64,000 nucleotides of DNA, from positions 806,001-870,000 of the forward strand of contig NZ_JBDPGJ010000001.1 of assembly GCF_040839445.1 (NCBI RefSeq), in the 5' to 3' direction. How positions within the stretch are numbered: the stretch's first letter is position 1; every line of letters starts with the position of its first letter. The stretch comes from Aquibium pacificus (GTDB lineage: Bacteria > Pseudomonadota > Alphaproteobacteria > Rhizobiales > Rhizobiaceae). Position numbers and translations under genes: made by a program. The notes beneath the pieces are model-generated. The model was not told the DNA's origin, did not search any database, and saw nothing but the letters and a program-made list of their open reading frames with translations. Shown one piece after another: positions 52,392 to 61,035 of the stretch.

Positions 52392-53720
52392 ATGTCGAAC
52401 CGTCTCAATGTGGCGCCGAACGATCTTTCCGCGTTCTGGATGCCTTTCACCGCCAACCGGCAGTTCAAGCAGGCGCCGCGCATGCTGGCTTCTGCCAAGG
52501 ACATGCACTACACGACGACCGACGGCCGCAAGATCCTCGACGGCACGGCCGGGCTTTGGTGCGTCAACGCCGGCCACTGCCGGCCCAAGATCACCGAGGC
52601 GATCGCGCACCAGGCGGGCGAACTCGACTATGCGCCGGCCTTCCAGATGGGTCATCCGATCGTCTTCGAACTGGCGAACCGCCTGGTCGACGTCGCGCCG
52701 GAAGGCATGGACCATGTGTTCTTCACAAATTCGGGCTCCGAATCGGTCGAGACTGCCCTGAAGATCGCGCTGGCCTACCAGCGCGTGAAGGGGGAGGGAT
52801 CGCGCACTCGCCTAATCGGCCGCGAGCGCGGCTATCACGGGGTCAATTTCGGCGGCATCTCGGTCGGCGGCATCGTCACCAACCGCAAGATGTTCGGCAC
52901 GCTGCTGACGGGCGTCGACCACATGCCGCACACGCACCTGCCGGGCAAGAACGCCTTCACGAAGGGCGAGCCCGAGCACGGCGCGGAACTGGCGGACGAA
53001 CTGGAACGCATCGTCACCCTGCACGACGCGTCGACCATCGCGGCGGTGATCGTCGAGCCGGTCGCGGGTTCGACCGGCGTGCTCATCCCGCCGAAGGGGT
53101 ACCTCAAGAAGCTGCGCGAGATCTGTACCAAGCACGGCATCCTTCTGATCTTCGACGAGGTCATCACCGGCTTCGGCCGACTCGGCACGCCGTTCGCGGC
53201 AGACTATTTCGACGTGATCCCCGACATCATCACCACCGCCAAGGGCGTCTCCAACGGCGTCATTCCAATGGGCGCGGTCTTCGTCAAGAAGGAGATCCAC
53301 GACGCCTTCATGACCGGGCCGGAGCACATGATCGAGTTCTTCCACGGTTACACCTATTCCGGCAATCCGATCGCCTGCGCCGCTGCGCTCGCCACGCTCG
53401 ACACCTACAAGGAGGAAGGGCTGCTGACGCGCGGCGCCGAGCTCTCCTCCTACTGGGCAGACGCGCTGCACTCGCTGAAGGACGCGCCAAACGTCATCGA
53501 TATCCGCAATATTGGCCTCGTCGGCGCCATCGAGCTTCAGCCGATCGCAGGGCAGCCGACCAAGCGTGCCTTCTCGGCCTTCGTAAAGGCCTTCGAGAAG
53601 GGCTGCCTGATCCGCACCACCGGCGACATCATCGCGCTCTCGCCGCCGCTGATCATCGAAAAGAGCCAGATCGACGAACTGGTCGATTGCGTGCGCACGG
53701 TGCTGAACGAGGTGGAATAG
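52392..53720 (+). CDS. Beta-alanine/omega-amino acid-pyruvate aminotransferase
   Basis: A 442-aa class III PLP aminotransferase. Motifs: SGSESVETALKIALAYQ (cofactor), RERGYHGVNFGG, the IIDE-like LLIFDEVITGFGRLG and the PLP lysine in ITTAKGVSNGVIPMGAV. Close to beta-alanine-pyruvate transaminases: beta-alanine plus pyruvate gives malonate semialdehyde and alanine, the last step of the reductive pyrimidine route. It starts an operon of aminotransferase, cupin, amidohydrolase, LysE, mazEF, HydA and the importer. No malonate-semialdehyde dehydrogenase is seen in the window. Confidence 0.9.
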   Translation: MSNRLNVAPNDLSAFWMPFTANRQFKQAPRMLASAKDMHYTTTDGRKILDGTAGLWCVNAGHCRPKITEAIAHQAGELDYAPAFQMGHPIVFELANRLVDVAPEGMDHVFFTNSGSESVETALKIALAYQRVKGEGSRTRLIGRERGYHGVNFGGISVGGIVTNRKMFGTLLTGVDHMPHTHLPGKNAFTKGEPEHGAELADELERIVTLHDASTIAAVIVEPVAGSTGVLIPPKGYLKKLREICTKHGILLIFDEVITGFGRLGTPFAADYFDVIPDIITTAKGVSNGVIPMGAVFVKKEIHDAFMTGPEHMIEFFHGYTYSGNPIACAAALATLDTYKEEGLLTRGAELSSYWADALHSLKDAPNVIDIRNIGLVGAIELQPIAGQPTKRAFSAFVKAFEKGCLIRTTGDIIALSPPLIIEKSQIDELVDCVRTVLNEVE

Positions 53721-53724
53721 TCCG

Positions 53725-54015
53725 ATGTCGCGCCCCCAGGCAACGCACGAGGTTCTGGTCGACGACGCGAAAGTCCGCGTCACGCGGTGGGATTTCGCGC
53801 CGGGGGCGGAAACGGGATGGCACCGTCATGGAATGGACTATGTCGTGACGACGCTGACGCCCTGTGCCTTCCTGCTCGAGGAACCCGGCGGCGGAACCCG
53901 CCGGGTCGACATGGAGGCGGGGGCGACCTACCGGCGTGACGAGGGTGTCGAGCACAACGTGATCAATGCGGGGACCCTGCCGATGTCCTTCGTGGAGACC
54001 GAACTGAAAAACTGA
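53725..54015 (+). CDS. Cupin domain protein
   Basis: A 96-aa single-domain cupin. The metal-type motif is GAETGWHRHGMDYVVTTLT (HxH), with a second conserved segment YRRDEGVEHNVINAG. Found in the same position in other uracil clusters as a small partner; catalytic activity unknown. Begins 4 bases after the aminotransferase stop; ends 11 bases before the amidohydrolase. Confidence 0.85.
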   Translation: MSRPQATHEVLVDDAKVRVTRWDFAPGAETGWHRHGMDYVVTTLTPCAFLLEEPGGGTRRVDMEAGATYRRDEGVEHNVINAGTLPMSFVETELKN

Positions 54016-54026
54016 GGACCTGCCGC

Positions 54027-55277
54027 ATGGCCGCACCGGGCGAAAATCTGCGAATCAATCCAGACCGTTTGTGGGATTCGCTCATGGAAATGGCGAAGAT
54101 CGGACCCGGTGTCGCCGGCGGCAACAACCGCCAGACGCTGACCGACGCCGACGGCGAGGGACGCCATCTCTTCAAGAAGTGGTGCGAGGAGGCGGGACTG
54201 ACCATGGGCGTCGATCAGATGGGCACCATGTTCGCCCGGCGCGAGGGGACGGACCCGGACGCGCTGCCGGTCTATGTCGGCAGTCACCTCGACACACAGC
54301 CGACCGGCGGCAAGTATGACGGCGTGCTCGGCGTGCTCGGCGGGCTGGAAGTGGTCCGTACGCTGAACGACCTCGGCATCCGCACGAAGCATCCGATCGT
54401 GGTCACCAACTGGACCAACGAGGAGGGCACTCGCTTTGCCCCCGCGATGCTGGCAGCGGGCGTGTTCGCCGGAATGCACGATCAGGACTGGGCCTACGAC
54501 CGCCGAGACAAGGACGGAAAACGCTTCGGCGACGAGCTTGAGCGCATCGGCTGGAAGGGCGAGGAAGAGGTCGGCAAGCGCAAGATGCACGCCTTCTTCG
54601 AGCTTCACATCGAACAGGGACCGATCCTGGAGGACGAAGGCATCGACATCGGCGTCGTCACGCACGGCCAGGGGCTCTGGTGGCTTCAGGTCACGCTGAC
54701 CGGCAAGGACGCCCACACAGGCTCCACCCCGATGCCCAAGCGCCGAAACGCCGGCCTCGGCATGGCCCGCGTCACCGAACTCGTGCACGAGGTCGCCATG
54801 GACTATCAGCCGGACGCCGTCGGCGCCGTCGGCCATGTCGAGGTCTATCCCAACTCGCGCAACGTCATTCCCGGCAAGGCGGTCTTCACCATCGATATCC
54901 GCTGCCCCGATAAGGCGATCCTCGACGAGATGCGCGCGCGCATCGAGGCCGGCATCGCCACGATCTGCGAGGCGCTCGACATCTCCTTCGAGGTCGAGCC
55001 GGTCGGCCATTTCGATCCCGTCACCTTCGACGAGGGCTGCGTGAAGGCGGTGCGCGACGCGGCCGAACGGCTGGGCTACTCGCATCGCGACATTGTGTCC
55101 GGCGCCGGCCACGACGCCTGCTGGATCAACCGCGTGGCGCCCACCGCCATGGTCATGTGCCCCTGCGTGGGCGGGCTCTCCCACAACGAGGCGGAGGAGA
55201 TTTCGAAGGAGTGGGCGCGGGCCGGGGCAGACGTGCTGTTCCACGCGGTGGTGGAAACGGCGGGGATCGTGGAATAG
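54027..55277 (+). CDS. N-carbamoyl-beta-alanine amidohydrolase (Zn-dependent hydrolase, carbamoylase family)
   Basis: A 416-aa M20-type amidohydrolase of the hydantoinase/carbamoylase family. Metal motifs: VYVGSHLDTQPTGGKYDGVL (about 83-100), NWTNEEGTRFAPAMLAAGVF, FFELHIEQGPILEDEG, and the closing SHNEAEE. It hydrolyses N-carbamoyl-beta-alanine to beta-alanine, ammonia and CO2 (third step of uracil degradation). Ends near GLSHNEAEEISKEWARAGAD. In the operon it comes before mazEF and HydA. Symbols such as amaB or pydC are used for relatives; none is firmly supported here. Confidence 0.9.
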   Translation: MAAPGENLRINPDRLWDSLMEMAKIGPGVAGGNNRQTLTDADGEGRHLFKKWCEEAGLTMGVDQMGTMFARREGTDPDALPVYVGSHLDTQPTGGKYDGVLGVLGGLEVVRTLNDLGIRTKHPIVVTNWTNEEGTRFAPAMLAAGVFAGMHDQDWAYDRRDKDGKRFGDELERIGWKGEEEVGKRKMHAFFELHIEQGPILEDEGIDIGVVTHGQGLWWLQVTLTGKDAHTGSTPMPKRRNAGLGMARVTELVHEVAMDYQPDAVGAVGHVEVYPNSRNVIPGKAVFTIDIRCPDKAILDEMRARIEAGIATICEALDISFEVEPVGHFDPVTFDEGCVKAVRDAAERLGYSHRDIVSGAGHDACWINRVAPTAMVMCPCVGGLSHNEAEEISKEWARAGADVLFHAVVETAGIVE

Positions 55278-55281
55278 CCCC

Positions 55282-55917
55282 ATGACGCTCGCCACCGTCT
55301 TCGCCTTCGCCGCCATGGCCGCGCTGCTGATCACGTCGCCCGGGCCGAATGGCGTGCTGATTGCAAAGACAGTGCCGACGTCGGGCAGGGCGGCCGGGTT
55401 CGCCAACATCGCGGGCTTCGTGGTCGCGTTCTTCGTCCATGGCACCCTCGCGATCTTCGGCCTGTCGGTGCTGCTGCTACAATCGGCGCACCTGTTCACG
55501 GCGGTGAAACTCCTTGGCGCGGCCTATCTCGTCTGGATCGGGTTGAAGGCGCTCCGCGAAGCCTGGCGCGGCGGTCCGGCGAGGCTCGCGCAGGTCGCGC
55601 CGGCGCGGCGGCGGCGCACTCTGGCCAAGGCGTTTGGCGAGGGGTTCCTCACCAATGCGCTCAATCCGAAGGTCGCGATGTTCTACATTGCCGCCTTTCC
55701 GCAGTTCATGCCTCATGACGGCGGCTCGCCTCTCGGGGCCTACGTGCTCGTCATGGTCCACGCCTGTCTGAACGTCGCGTGGTTCGGGCCAATCGTGCTG
55801 CTGTTCGATCGGCTGTCCGCTCTTGCGCGCGGTGGCCGCGTGCGGCGCTGGGTGAAGGCCGCGACCGGACTCGTCTTCGTCGGTTTCGGGGTCAGATTAG
55901 CGACATTGCGGTCGTGA
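55282..55917 (+). CDS. LysE family translocator
   Basis: A 211-aa inner-membrane exporter of the LysE/RhtB family. Six helices; typical sequence LLITSPGPNGVLIAKTVPTSG at the start, VKLLGAAYLVWIGLKALREA and NPKVAMFYIAAFPQF. Directly after the amidohydrolase, so it may export excess amino acid such as beta-alanine. That role is inference; the family mostly exports basic or neutral amino acids. Confidence 0.85.
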   Translation: MTLATVFAFAAMAALLITSPGPNGVLIAKTVPTSGRAAGFANIAGFVVAFFVHGTLAIFGLSVLLLQSAHLFTAVKLLGAAYLVWIGLKALREAWRGGPARLAQVAPARRRRTLAKAFGEGFLTNALNPKVAMFYIAAFPQFMPHDGGSPLGAYVLVMVHACLNVAWFGPIVLLFDRLSALARGGRVRRWVKAATGLVFVGFGVRLATLRS

Positions 55918-55984
55918 TGGCGCAACTGTTGAACGTGACGCGGATCGCGCCGATAATGCGCTCATTCGCAGACAGGAGGCCATC

Positions 55985-56200
55985 ATGGGCCGGCCAAGAG
56001 AACTGACCGAAGAGGAAAGGGCGGAACTACTGAAGCGCGGATTCAAGCCGTTCGAGGTCTGGCTGCCGGATGTGAACTCGGCAGAGTTCTGGAAGCAGAT
56101 AGAGGAAGACTGCCGTCTGATCCGGGAAGCGGACAGGCGCGAGAACATGGACGAGGTTCTGGACGCCTTTGCGCGAGAAGTTTGGGATGATCTGGACTGA
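55985..56200 (+). CDS. MazE-like antitoxin (DUF3018)
   Basis: A 71-aa antitoxin of the MazE/DUF3018 family: GRPRELTEEERAELLKRGFK at the N-terminus, followed by PFEVWLPDVNSAEFWKQIEE. It overlaps the toxin start by one base (TGATG), the usual translational coupling. Predicted to bind and neutralise MazF. It lies after LysE and before HydA, within the pyrimidine operon. Confidence 0.82.
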   Translation: MGRPRELTEEERAELLKRGFKPFEVWLPDVNSAEFWKQIEEDCRLIREADRRENMDEVLDAFAREVWDDLD

Positions 56201-56553
56201 TGTTGCGCGGTGAAGTCGTGATCGTTTCCGCTCAGGGCGACTACGGCAAGCCGCGTCCCACGGTCGTTGTCCAGAACAGCCGGCTTCTTGACCAACTCGA
56301 CAGCGTTACGGTCTGTTTTCTGACCTCCAAACATGTTCCTACGAGGAATCTTCGTGTGACTGTCGAGCCCGATGCCGCCAATGGTTTGCGGGAGCGGTCT
56401 CAGGTGCAAGTCGAGAAGATAATGACCTTTCCCCGCTCGAAGGTCCGCGGACCGATCGGGCGACTGGGCATCGACCAGATGCAGGATATCGACCGGTATC
56501 TGATGATATTTCTCGACCTGCTACCGCCCGTCCCAATTGCACATTCGACCTAG
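56200..56553 (+). CDS. MazF/PemK-like endoribonuclease toxin
   Basis: A 117-aa toxin: LRGEVVIVSAQGDYGKPRPT with the conserved RG and GKPRP, then VVVQNSRLLDQLDSVTVCFL and RVTVEPDAANGLRERSQVQV with the ERSQV catalytic/RNA-binding strand. MazF cleaves single-stranded mRNA. Placed 23 bases before HydA, so it is likely transcribed with the pathway genes unless it has its own promoter. Full-length, no disruption. Confidence 0.85.
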   Translation: MLRGEVVIVSAQGDYGKPRPTVVVQNSRLLDQLDSVTVCFLTSKHVPTRNLRVTVEPDAANGLRERSQVQVEKIMTFPRSKVRGPIGRLGIDQMQDIDRYLMIFLDLLPPVPIAHST

Positions 56554-56576
56554 CGAACGAAACTCCGGGGAACGCC

Positions 56577-58028
56577 ATGTCCAAAGTCATCAAGAACGGA
56601 ACCATCGTCACCGCCGACCGGACCTGGAAGGCGGACGTGCTGATCAAGCACGACAAGATCGTCGCCATCGGCCACGATTTGCATGCCGACCACGAGATCG
56701 ACGCGACCGGATGCTACGTCATGCCGGGCGGCATCGATCCGCATACGCACCTGGAGATGCCCTTCATGGGCACCTATTCCTCGGACGATTTCGAGAGCGG
56801 CACGCGGGCCGCACTTTCGGGCGGCACGACCATGGTCGTCGACTTCTGCCTGCCGTCGCCGGGCCAGTCGCTGCTCGAGGCGATCGACATGTGGTCGAAC
56901 AAGTCGACCCGCGCCTGCTGCGACTATTCCTACCACATGGCCATCACCTGGTGGGGCGAACAGGTGTTCAACGAGATGCAGCAGGTGGTCGACAAGGGCA
57001 TCACCTCCTTCAAGCACTTCATGGCCTACAAGGGCGCGCTGATGGTCAACGACGACGAGATGTACTCGTCTTTCCAGCGCTGCGCGGAACTTGGCGCACT
57101 GCCGCTGGTGCATGCCGAAAACGGCGACGTGGTGGCGCAGCTTCAGCAGAAGCTGCTGGCCGAGGGCAATGACGGGCCGGAGGCGCACGCTTATTCGCGC
57201 CCTCCGGAAGTCGAGGGAGAGGCGACCAACCGCGCCATCATGATCGCCGACATGGCGGGCGCGCCGCTCTATGTCGTGCATACCTCCTGCGAGCAGAGCC
57301 ATGAGGCGATCCGGCGTGCGCGGCAGAAGGGCATGCGCGTCTATGGCGAGCCGCTGGTGCAGCATCTGGTGCTTGACGAGAGCGAGTACTTCGACAAGGA
57401 CTGGGACCACGCGGCGCGGCGCGTCATGAGCCCGCCCTTCCGCAACAAGCAGCACCAGGATTCGCTCTGGGCAGGCCTTTCGGCCGGCTCGCTGCAGGTG
57501 GTGGCGACCGACCACTGCGCCTTCACCACCGAGCAGAAACGCTACGGCGTCGGCGACTTTACGAAGATCCCGAACGGCACGGGAGGACTGGAAGACCGGC
57601 TGCCGGTGCTTTGGACCAAGGGCGTCAACACCGGGCGCCTGACGATGAACGAGTTCGTCGCCGTCACTTCCACCAACATCGCCAAGATCCTCAACATATA
57701 CCCGAAGAAAGGCGCGATTGTGGAAGGCGCGGATGCCGACATCATCGTGTGGGATCCGGAGAAGACCAAGACCATCACGTCTGGCGCGCAGCAGTCGGCG
57801 ATCGACTACAACGTCTTCGAGGGCATCGAGGTGAAGGGCCTGCCGAAACACGTGCTGACGCGCGGCGAGATCGCGGTGGAGAATTTTGCCGTGAAGGCGA
57901 AGCCGGGACACGGGCAGTTCGTCGGCCGCGAACCGCACCAGGCGGTGAGCAAGGCGCTGTCGACCTGGAAGGAACTCGTCGCGCCGCGCAAGGTCGAGCG
58001 TACGGGCATTCCGGCCAGCGGGGTGTGA
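56577..58028 (+). CDS. hydA: Dihydropyrimidinase (HydA / D-hydantoinase)
   Basis: A 483-aa amidohydrolase. Metal ligands: GGIDPHTHLEMPFMG (about 53-67), the carboxylated Lys in FKHFMAYKG (about 150), HAENGD, VVHTSCEQS and the TDHCAF Asp. It opens dihydrouracil to N-carbamoyl-beta-alanine, the second step of the pathway. Length agrees with typical dihydropyrimidinases (about 480). Ribosome-binding site GGGGAA before the ATG at 56577. Followed directly by a small exported protein and the importer genes. Confidence 0.94.
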   Translation: MSKVIKNGTIVTADRTWKADVLIKHDKIVAIGHDLHADHEIDATGCYVMPGGIDPHTHLEMPFMGTYSSDDFESGTRAALSGGTTMVVDFCLPSPGQSLLEAIDMWSNKSTRACCDYSYHMAITWWGEQVFNEMQQVVDKGITSFKHFMAYKGALMVNDDEMYSSFQRCAELGALPLVHAENGDVVAQLQQKLLAEGNDGPEAHAYSRPPEVEGEATNRAIMIADMAGAPLYVVHTSCEQSHEAIRRARQKGMRVYGEPLVQHLVLDESEYFDKDWDHAARRVMSPPFRNKQHQDSLWAGLSAGSLQVVATDHCAFTTEQKRYGVGDFTKIPNGTGGLEDRLPVLWTKGVNTGRLTMNEFVAVTSTNIAKILNIYPKKGAIVEGADADIIVWDPEKTKTITSGAQQSAIDYNVFEGIEVKGLPKHVLTRGEIAVENFAVKAKPGHGQFVGREPHQAVSKALSTWKELVAPRKVERTGIPASGV

Positions 58029-58029
58029 C

Positions 58030-58413
58030 TTGACGAGGCTGATCGCACTGCTTGCCGCCTTGCTTCCCCTGGCATCGGTCTCGTCGCCGGTGCTTGCCCA
58101 GACGCTGGATCTTGGAGGTCCCTACGGCAACGAGACCGGTTGCCGCGCGGCCGGGGGAGAGGAGGAGCCGGGCGAGGACGCTCTGGTGCTTCGGCCCGAT
58201 CGCATCGAGACGCGCGAACTCATCTGCAGCTTCGTCCAGGTGCTGACCGCCGGCGACGGCACGAAAGTCGTCACCGCGCTGTGCGACATCGAGGGAGAGG
58301 AGGGACGCTCGGTCAACCTGTTCTCCATCGCCGCGAGCGGCACCGACCCGGCGTCGCTGGTGATCCGCGACGAATATGGCGCGGCCTGGGACGAGGTGAA
58401 GCCTTGTTCGTGA
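58030..58413 (+). CDS. Exported four-Cys protein of unknown function
   Basis: A 127-aa protein with a TTG start at 58030, one base after the HydA stop. Signal peptide LIALLAALLPLASVSSPVLAQ; four Cys in the mature part (TGCRAAG, ELICSF, ALCDIEGEEG, KPCS). The spacing resembles the exported protein at 35036. Position between HydA and the transporter suggests co-expression; no known function. Confidence 0.6.
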   Translation: MTRLIALLAALLPLASVSSPVLAQTLDLGGPYGNETGCRAAGGEEEPGEDALVLRPDRIETRELICSFVQVLTAGDGTKVVTALCDIEGEEGRSVNLFSIAASGTDPASLVIRDEYGAAWDEVKPCS

Positions 58414-58587
58414 TGGCCGGCAGCTCCCCCGTTCCGGCGTGCCGGCACATTCCGTTCTGGCGGCAGTGCCACGCTTTCCTGCCCGCTCGGGTCCATGGGC
58501 GCGACAGTCTTCGTGCACGGCTAGTTCAATCTTTCACCTTCATCGGCGCCGGATCCGGATCCGCGCGCACCATTTGGAATTCCATTC

Positions 58588-59427
58588 ATGGCGGATAGCA
58601 GGACGGCCATCCCTACGCCGCAGCCGCAGGCGGGCGCGCCGGCGCCGGGCAGCGTCGTGTCCGCCAGCGGGCTCGGCCTCACCTTCCAGACATCGGACGG
58701 GCCGGTGCATGCGCTCTCCGATGTCAATCTCGCGATCGGAAAGGGCGAATTCGTCTCCTTCATCGGCCCCTCGGGTTGCGGCAAGACCACGTTCCTTCGC
58801 GTCATCGCCGACCTGGAACAACCCACCGCCGGCACGATTACCGTCAACGGCATGACGCCGGAGGAGGCGCGCCGGCGCCGCGCCTACGGCTACGTTTTCC
58901 AGGCGGCGGCGCTCTATCCGTGGCGCACCATCGCCAGGAACGTTGCCCTGCCGCTTGAGATCATGGGCATGTCGGCGGCCGAGCAGCGCGAGCGGGTCAA
59001 GCGCACGCTCGAACTCGTCAACCTCTCCGGCTTCGAGAAGAAGTTCCCCTGGCAGCTTTCCGGCGGCATGCAGCAGCGCGCCTCGATCGCCCGCGCGCTT
59101 GCCTTCGACGCCGACCTTCTCCTGATGGACGAACCCTTCGGCGCGCTGGACGAGATCGTACGCGATCACCTGAACGAGCAGCTCCTGGAACTCTGGGCGC
59201 GTACGACGAAGACGATCTGCTTCGTCACCCACTCGATCCCCGAGGCCGTCTATCTCTCGACCAAGATCGTCGTCATGAGCCCGCGCCCCGGACGCGTCAC
59301 CGACGTCATCCACTCGACCCTGCCGAAGGAGCGGCCGCTGGACATCCGCGAAACTCCGGAATTCCTCGCAATCGCGCACCGCGTACGCGAGGGCCTCAGG
59401 GCGGGGCATAGTTATGAGGATGCCTGA
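58588..59427 (+). CDS. ABC transporter ATP-binding protein (NMT1/SsuB type)
   Basis: A 279-aa ATPase: GPSGCGKTT Walker A near residue 62, signature LSGGMQQR, LLMDEPFGALDE, and ICFVTHSIPEAVYLS. Subfamily of nitrate/sulfonate/pyrimidine importers. It is followed at zero distance by a GTG-started gene. It energises the two permeases and the binding protein further right, likely for uracil or related pyrimidine uptake. Confidence 0.9.
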   Translation: MADSRTAIPTPQPQAGAPAPGSVVSASGLGLTFQTSDGPVHALSDVNLAIGKGEFVSFIGPSGCGKTTFLRVIADLEQPTAGTITVNGMTPEEARRRRAYGYVFQAAALYPWRTIARNVALPLEIMGMSAAEQRERVKRTLELVNLSGFEKKFPWQLSGGMQQRASIARALAFDADLLLMDEPFGALDEIVRDHLNEQLLELWARTTKTICFVTHSIPEAVYLSTKIVVMSPRPGRVTDVIHSTLPKERPLDIRETPEFLAIAHRVREGLRAGHSYEDA

Positions 59428-59991
59428 GTGAGCGAGGACAGGAGGCTGTCGCGACGGATATCCGTTCGCCACCGGCAGGGGGTCACCACCGTGTCTATCG
59501 CCCCAGCGGGCGACCTCGGCGCCGTGGTGGTCCCGGTAGTCTTTCTTGTCTTCTGGAGCTTCGGCGGCCTGCTGGCCGTGGCGCTGCTCATGGTCGAGCG
59601 GGACAAGGGTCAGTCGGTTGCCTTTTTCGTCGTGTGGCTCGTCGCCTGGGTCATCGGTGTAGCCTTCGCGCTGATCAACATCCTCTGGAAGCTGTTCGGC
59701 CGGACGGTACTCGTCATTTCCCCCGCGGCGGTTTCTGTATCGCACCAGCTTCTGGGCTTCGGTCGGACGAGCCGCCTGCCGGTCGACGCGACGGGCGACA
59801 TGTACTGGCTTTCGGATGACCGGAGCATCACCGTGGAAGTCAACGGCCGGCGCGTTCCGCAGTCGGCGCTGAAGATCAGGACCGGCTCCGGTCAGATCAC
59901 TGTCGCAAGCAGAATCTCGCAAGACGACGCGGAAGCCATCATCGCGGCATGCGGGCCGGAGATGCCGCGCTGGGGGAGGGCGGCGGCATGA
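59428..59991 (+). CDS. Membrane protein with two helices and a PH-like domain
   Basis: A 187-aa protein starting with GTG at once after the ATPase stop (TGAGTG). Two membrane helices (VVVPVVFLVFWSFGGLLAV, VVWLVAWVIGVAFALINIL) followed by a soluble beta-rich part (TVLVISPAAVSVSHQLLGFG) with the bPH-domain look. Its end overlaps the permease start as ATGA. Inserting such a protein between an ATPase and its permease is unusual; it may be an accessory subunit. No recognised family. Confidence 0.65.
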   Translation: MSEDRRLSRRISVRHRQGVTTVSIAPAGDLGAVVVPVVFLVFWSFGGLLAVALLMVERDKGQSVAFFVVWLVAWVIGVAFALINILWKLFGRTVLVISPAAVSVSHQLLGFGRTSRLPVDATGDMYWLSDDRSITVEVNGRRVPQSALKIRTGSGQITVASRISQDDAEAIIAACGPEMPRWGRAAA

Positions 59992-60854
59992 ATCGGATCG
60001 TACCGGTCATGGTCATCCTCGCCGCGATCGTCGTGGTCTGGTACGTTGGGGCCTATGCCATGAACGCGCCGTTCCAGCGCGATCTCGACCGGCGCGCCGG
60101 CGAGAAGCCGGGGCAATGGGAATTCGTGGTCAAGACCATGTCGCAGCCCAAGCCGACGCTGCCGGCGCCGCACCAGGTGGCGGTCAACTTCTTCGAAAAC
60201 ACCTTCCTCCGGAAGGTCACCTCGACCCGCAGCCTCGTCTACCACGCATGGGTGACGCTCTCGTCCACCGTGCTCGGCTTCGCCTTCGGCACCGCGCTCG
60301 GCATCGCCATCGCGGTGGGCATCGTCCACGTCACCAGCCTCGACCGCAGCCTGATGCCGTGGATCATCACCTCGCAGACGATCCCGATCCTCGCGCTGGC
60401 GCCGATGATCGTCGTGGTGTTCGCGGCGATCGGCGTGACGGGGCTGATCCCCAAGGCGCTGATCTCGACCTATCTTTCCTTTTTCCCCGTCGCGGTCGGC
60501 ATGGTGAAGGGCCTGCGCTCGCCGGAAATAACCCATCTCGACCTCATGCACACCTATAATGCCAGCCGCGGTCAGATCTTCTGGAAGCTGCGCGTGCCGT
60601 CGTCGGTGCCCTTCCTGTTCGCCTCGATGAAGGTCGCAGTGGCGGCAAGCCTCGTCGGCGCGATCGTCGGAGAGCTGCCGACCGGAGCAGTGGCGGGCAT
60701 CGGCGCCAAGCTTCTTTCCGGCTCCTATTACAGCCAGACAATCGACATGTTCGCCGCGCTGGTGGCCGGCTCGCTGGTGGCAGTTTTGCTCGTCAGCCTC
60801 GTGGGACTTGCCGGGCGCATCACCGAACGCGCGATGGGGGCGCGGCCGGCATGA
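59988..60854 (+). CDS. ABC transporter permease (NMT1/SsuC type)
   Basis: A 288-aa permease with an N-terminal membrane helix, a periplasmic loop of about 60 residues and BPD_transp_1 helices; EAA-type loop HTYNASRGQIFWKLRVPSSV. Start ATG overlaps the previous stop. Partner of the second permease at 61036; transporters of this group often use two different permeases. Confidence 0.87.
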   Translation: MNRIVPVMVILAAIVVVWYVGAYAMNAPFQRDLDRRAGEKPGQWEFVVKTMSQPKPTLPAPHQVAVNFFENTFLRKVTSTRSLVYHAWVTLSSTVLGFAFGTALGIAIAVGIVHVTSLDRSLMPWIITSQTIPILALAPMIVVVFAAIGVTGLIPKALISTYLSFFPVAVGMVKGLRSPEITHLDLMHTYNASRGQIFWKLRVPSSVPFLFASMKVAVAASLVGAIVGELPTGAVAGIGAKLLSGSYYSQTIDMFAALVAGSLVAVLLVSLVGLAGRITERAMGARPA

Positions 60855-60869
60855 TGGTGGCGGCTAGAT

Positions 60870-61008
60870 TTACCCCCACCCCTAACCCCTCCCCTCAAGG
60901 GGAAGGGGGATTCAGTCCGTGGCGTCATTTCGCTCGTGTGAACGAGGCAACCGCAACGACGATCGAGTCCCCTTCCCCCTTGAGGGGAGGGGCTAGGGGT
61001 GGGGGTCC
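60870..61008. repeat. Head-to-head pair of family B palindromic elements
   Basis: B1 (about 60870-60915): TACCCCCACCCCTAACCCCT then CCCCTCAAGGGGAAGGGGGA. B2 (about 60966-61008): the same in reverse complement, CCCTTCCCCCTTGAGGGGAG then GGCTAGGGGTGGGGG. It separates two permease genes of one operon, so a hairpin of this size in the mRNA could influence their relative expression. Related pair at 2387-2547. Confidence 0.75.
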
Positions 61009-61035
61009 CGATGCCTCCACCACCCGGTGCCATTC

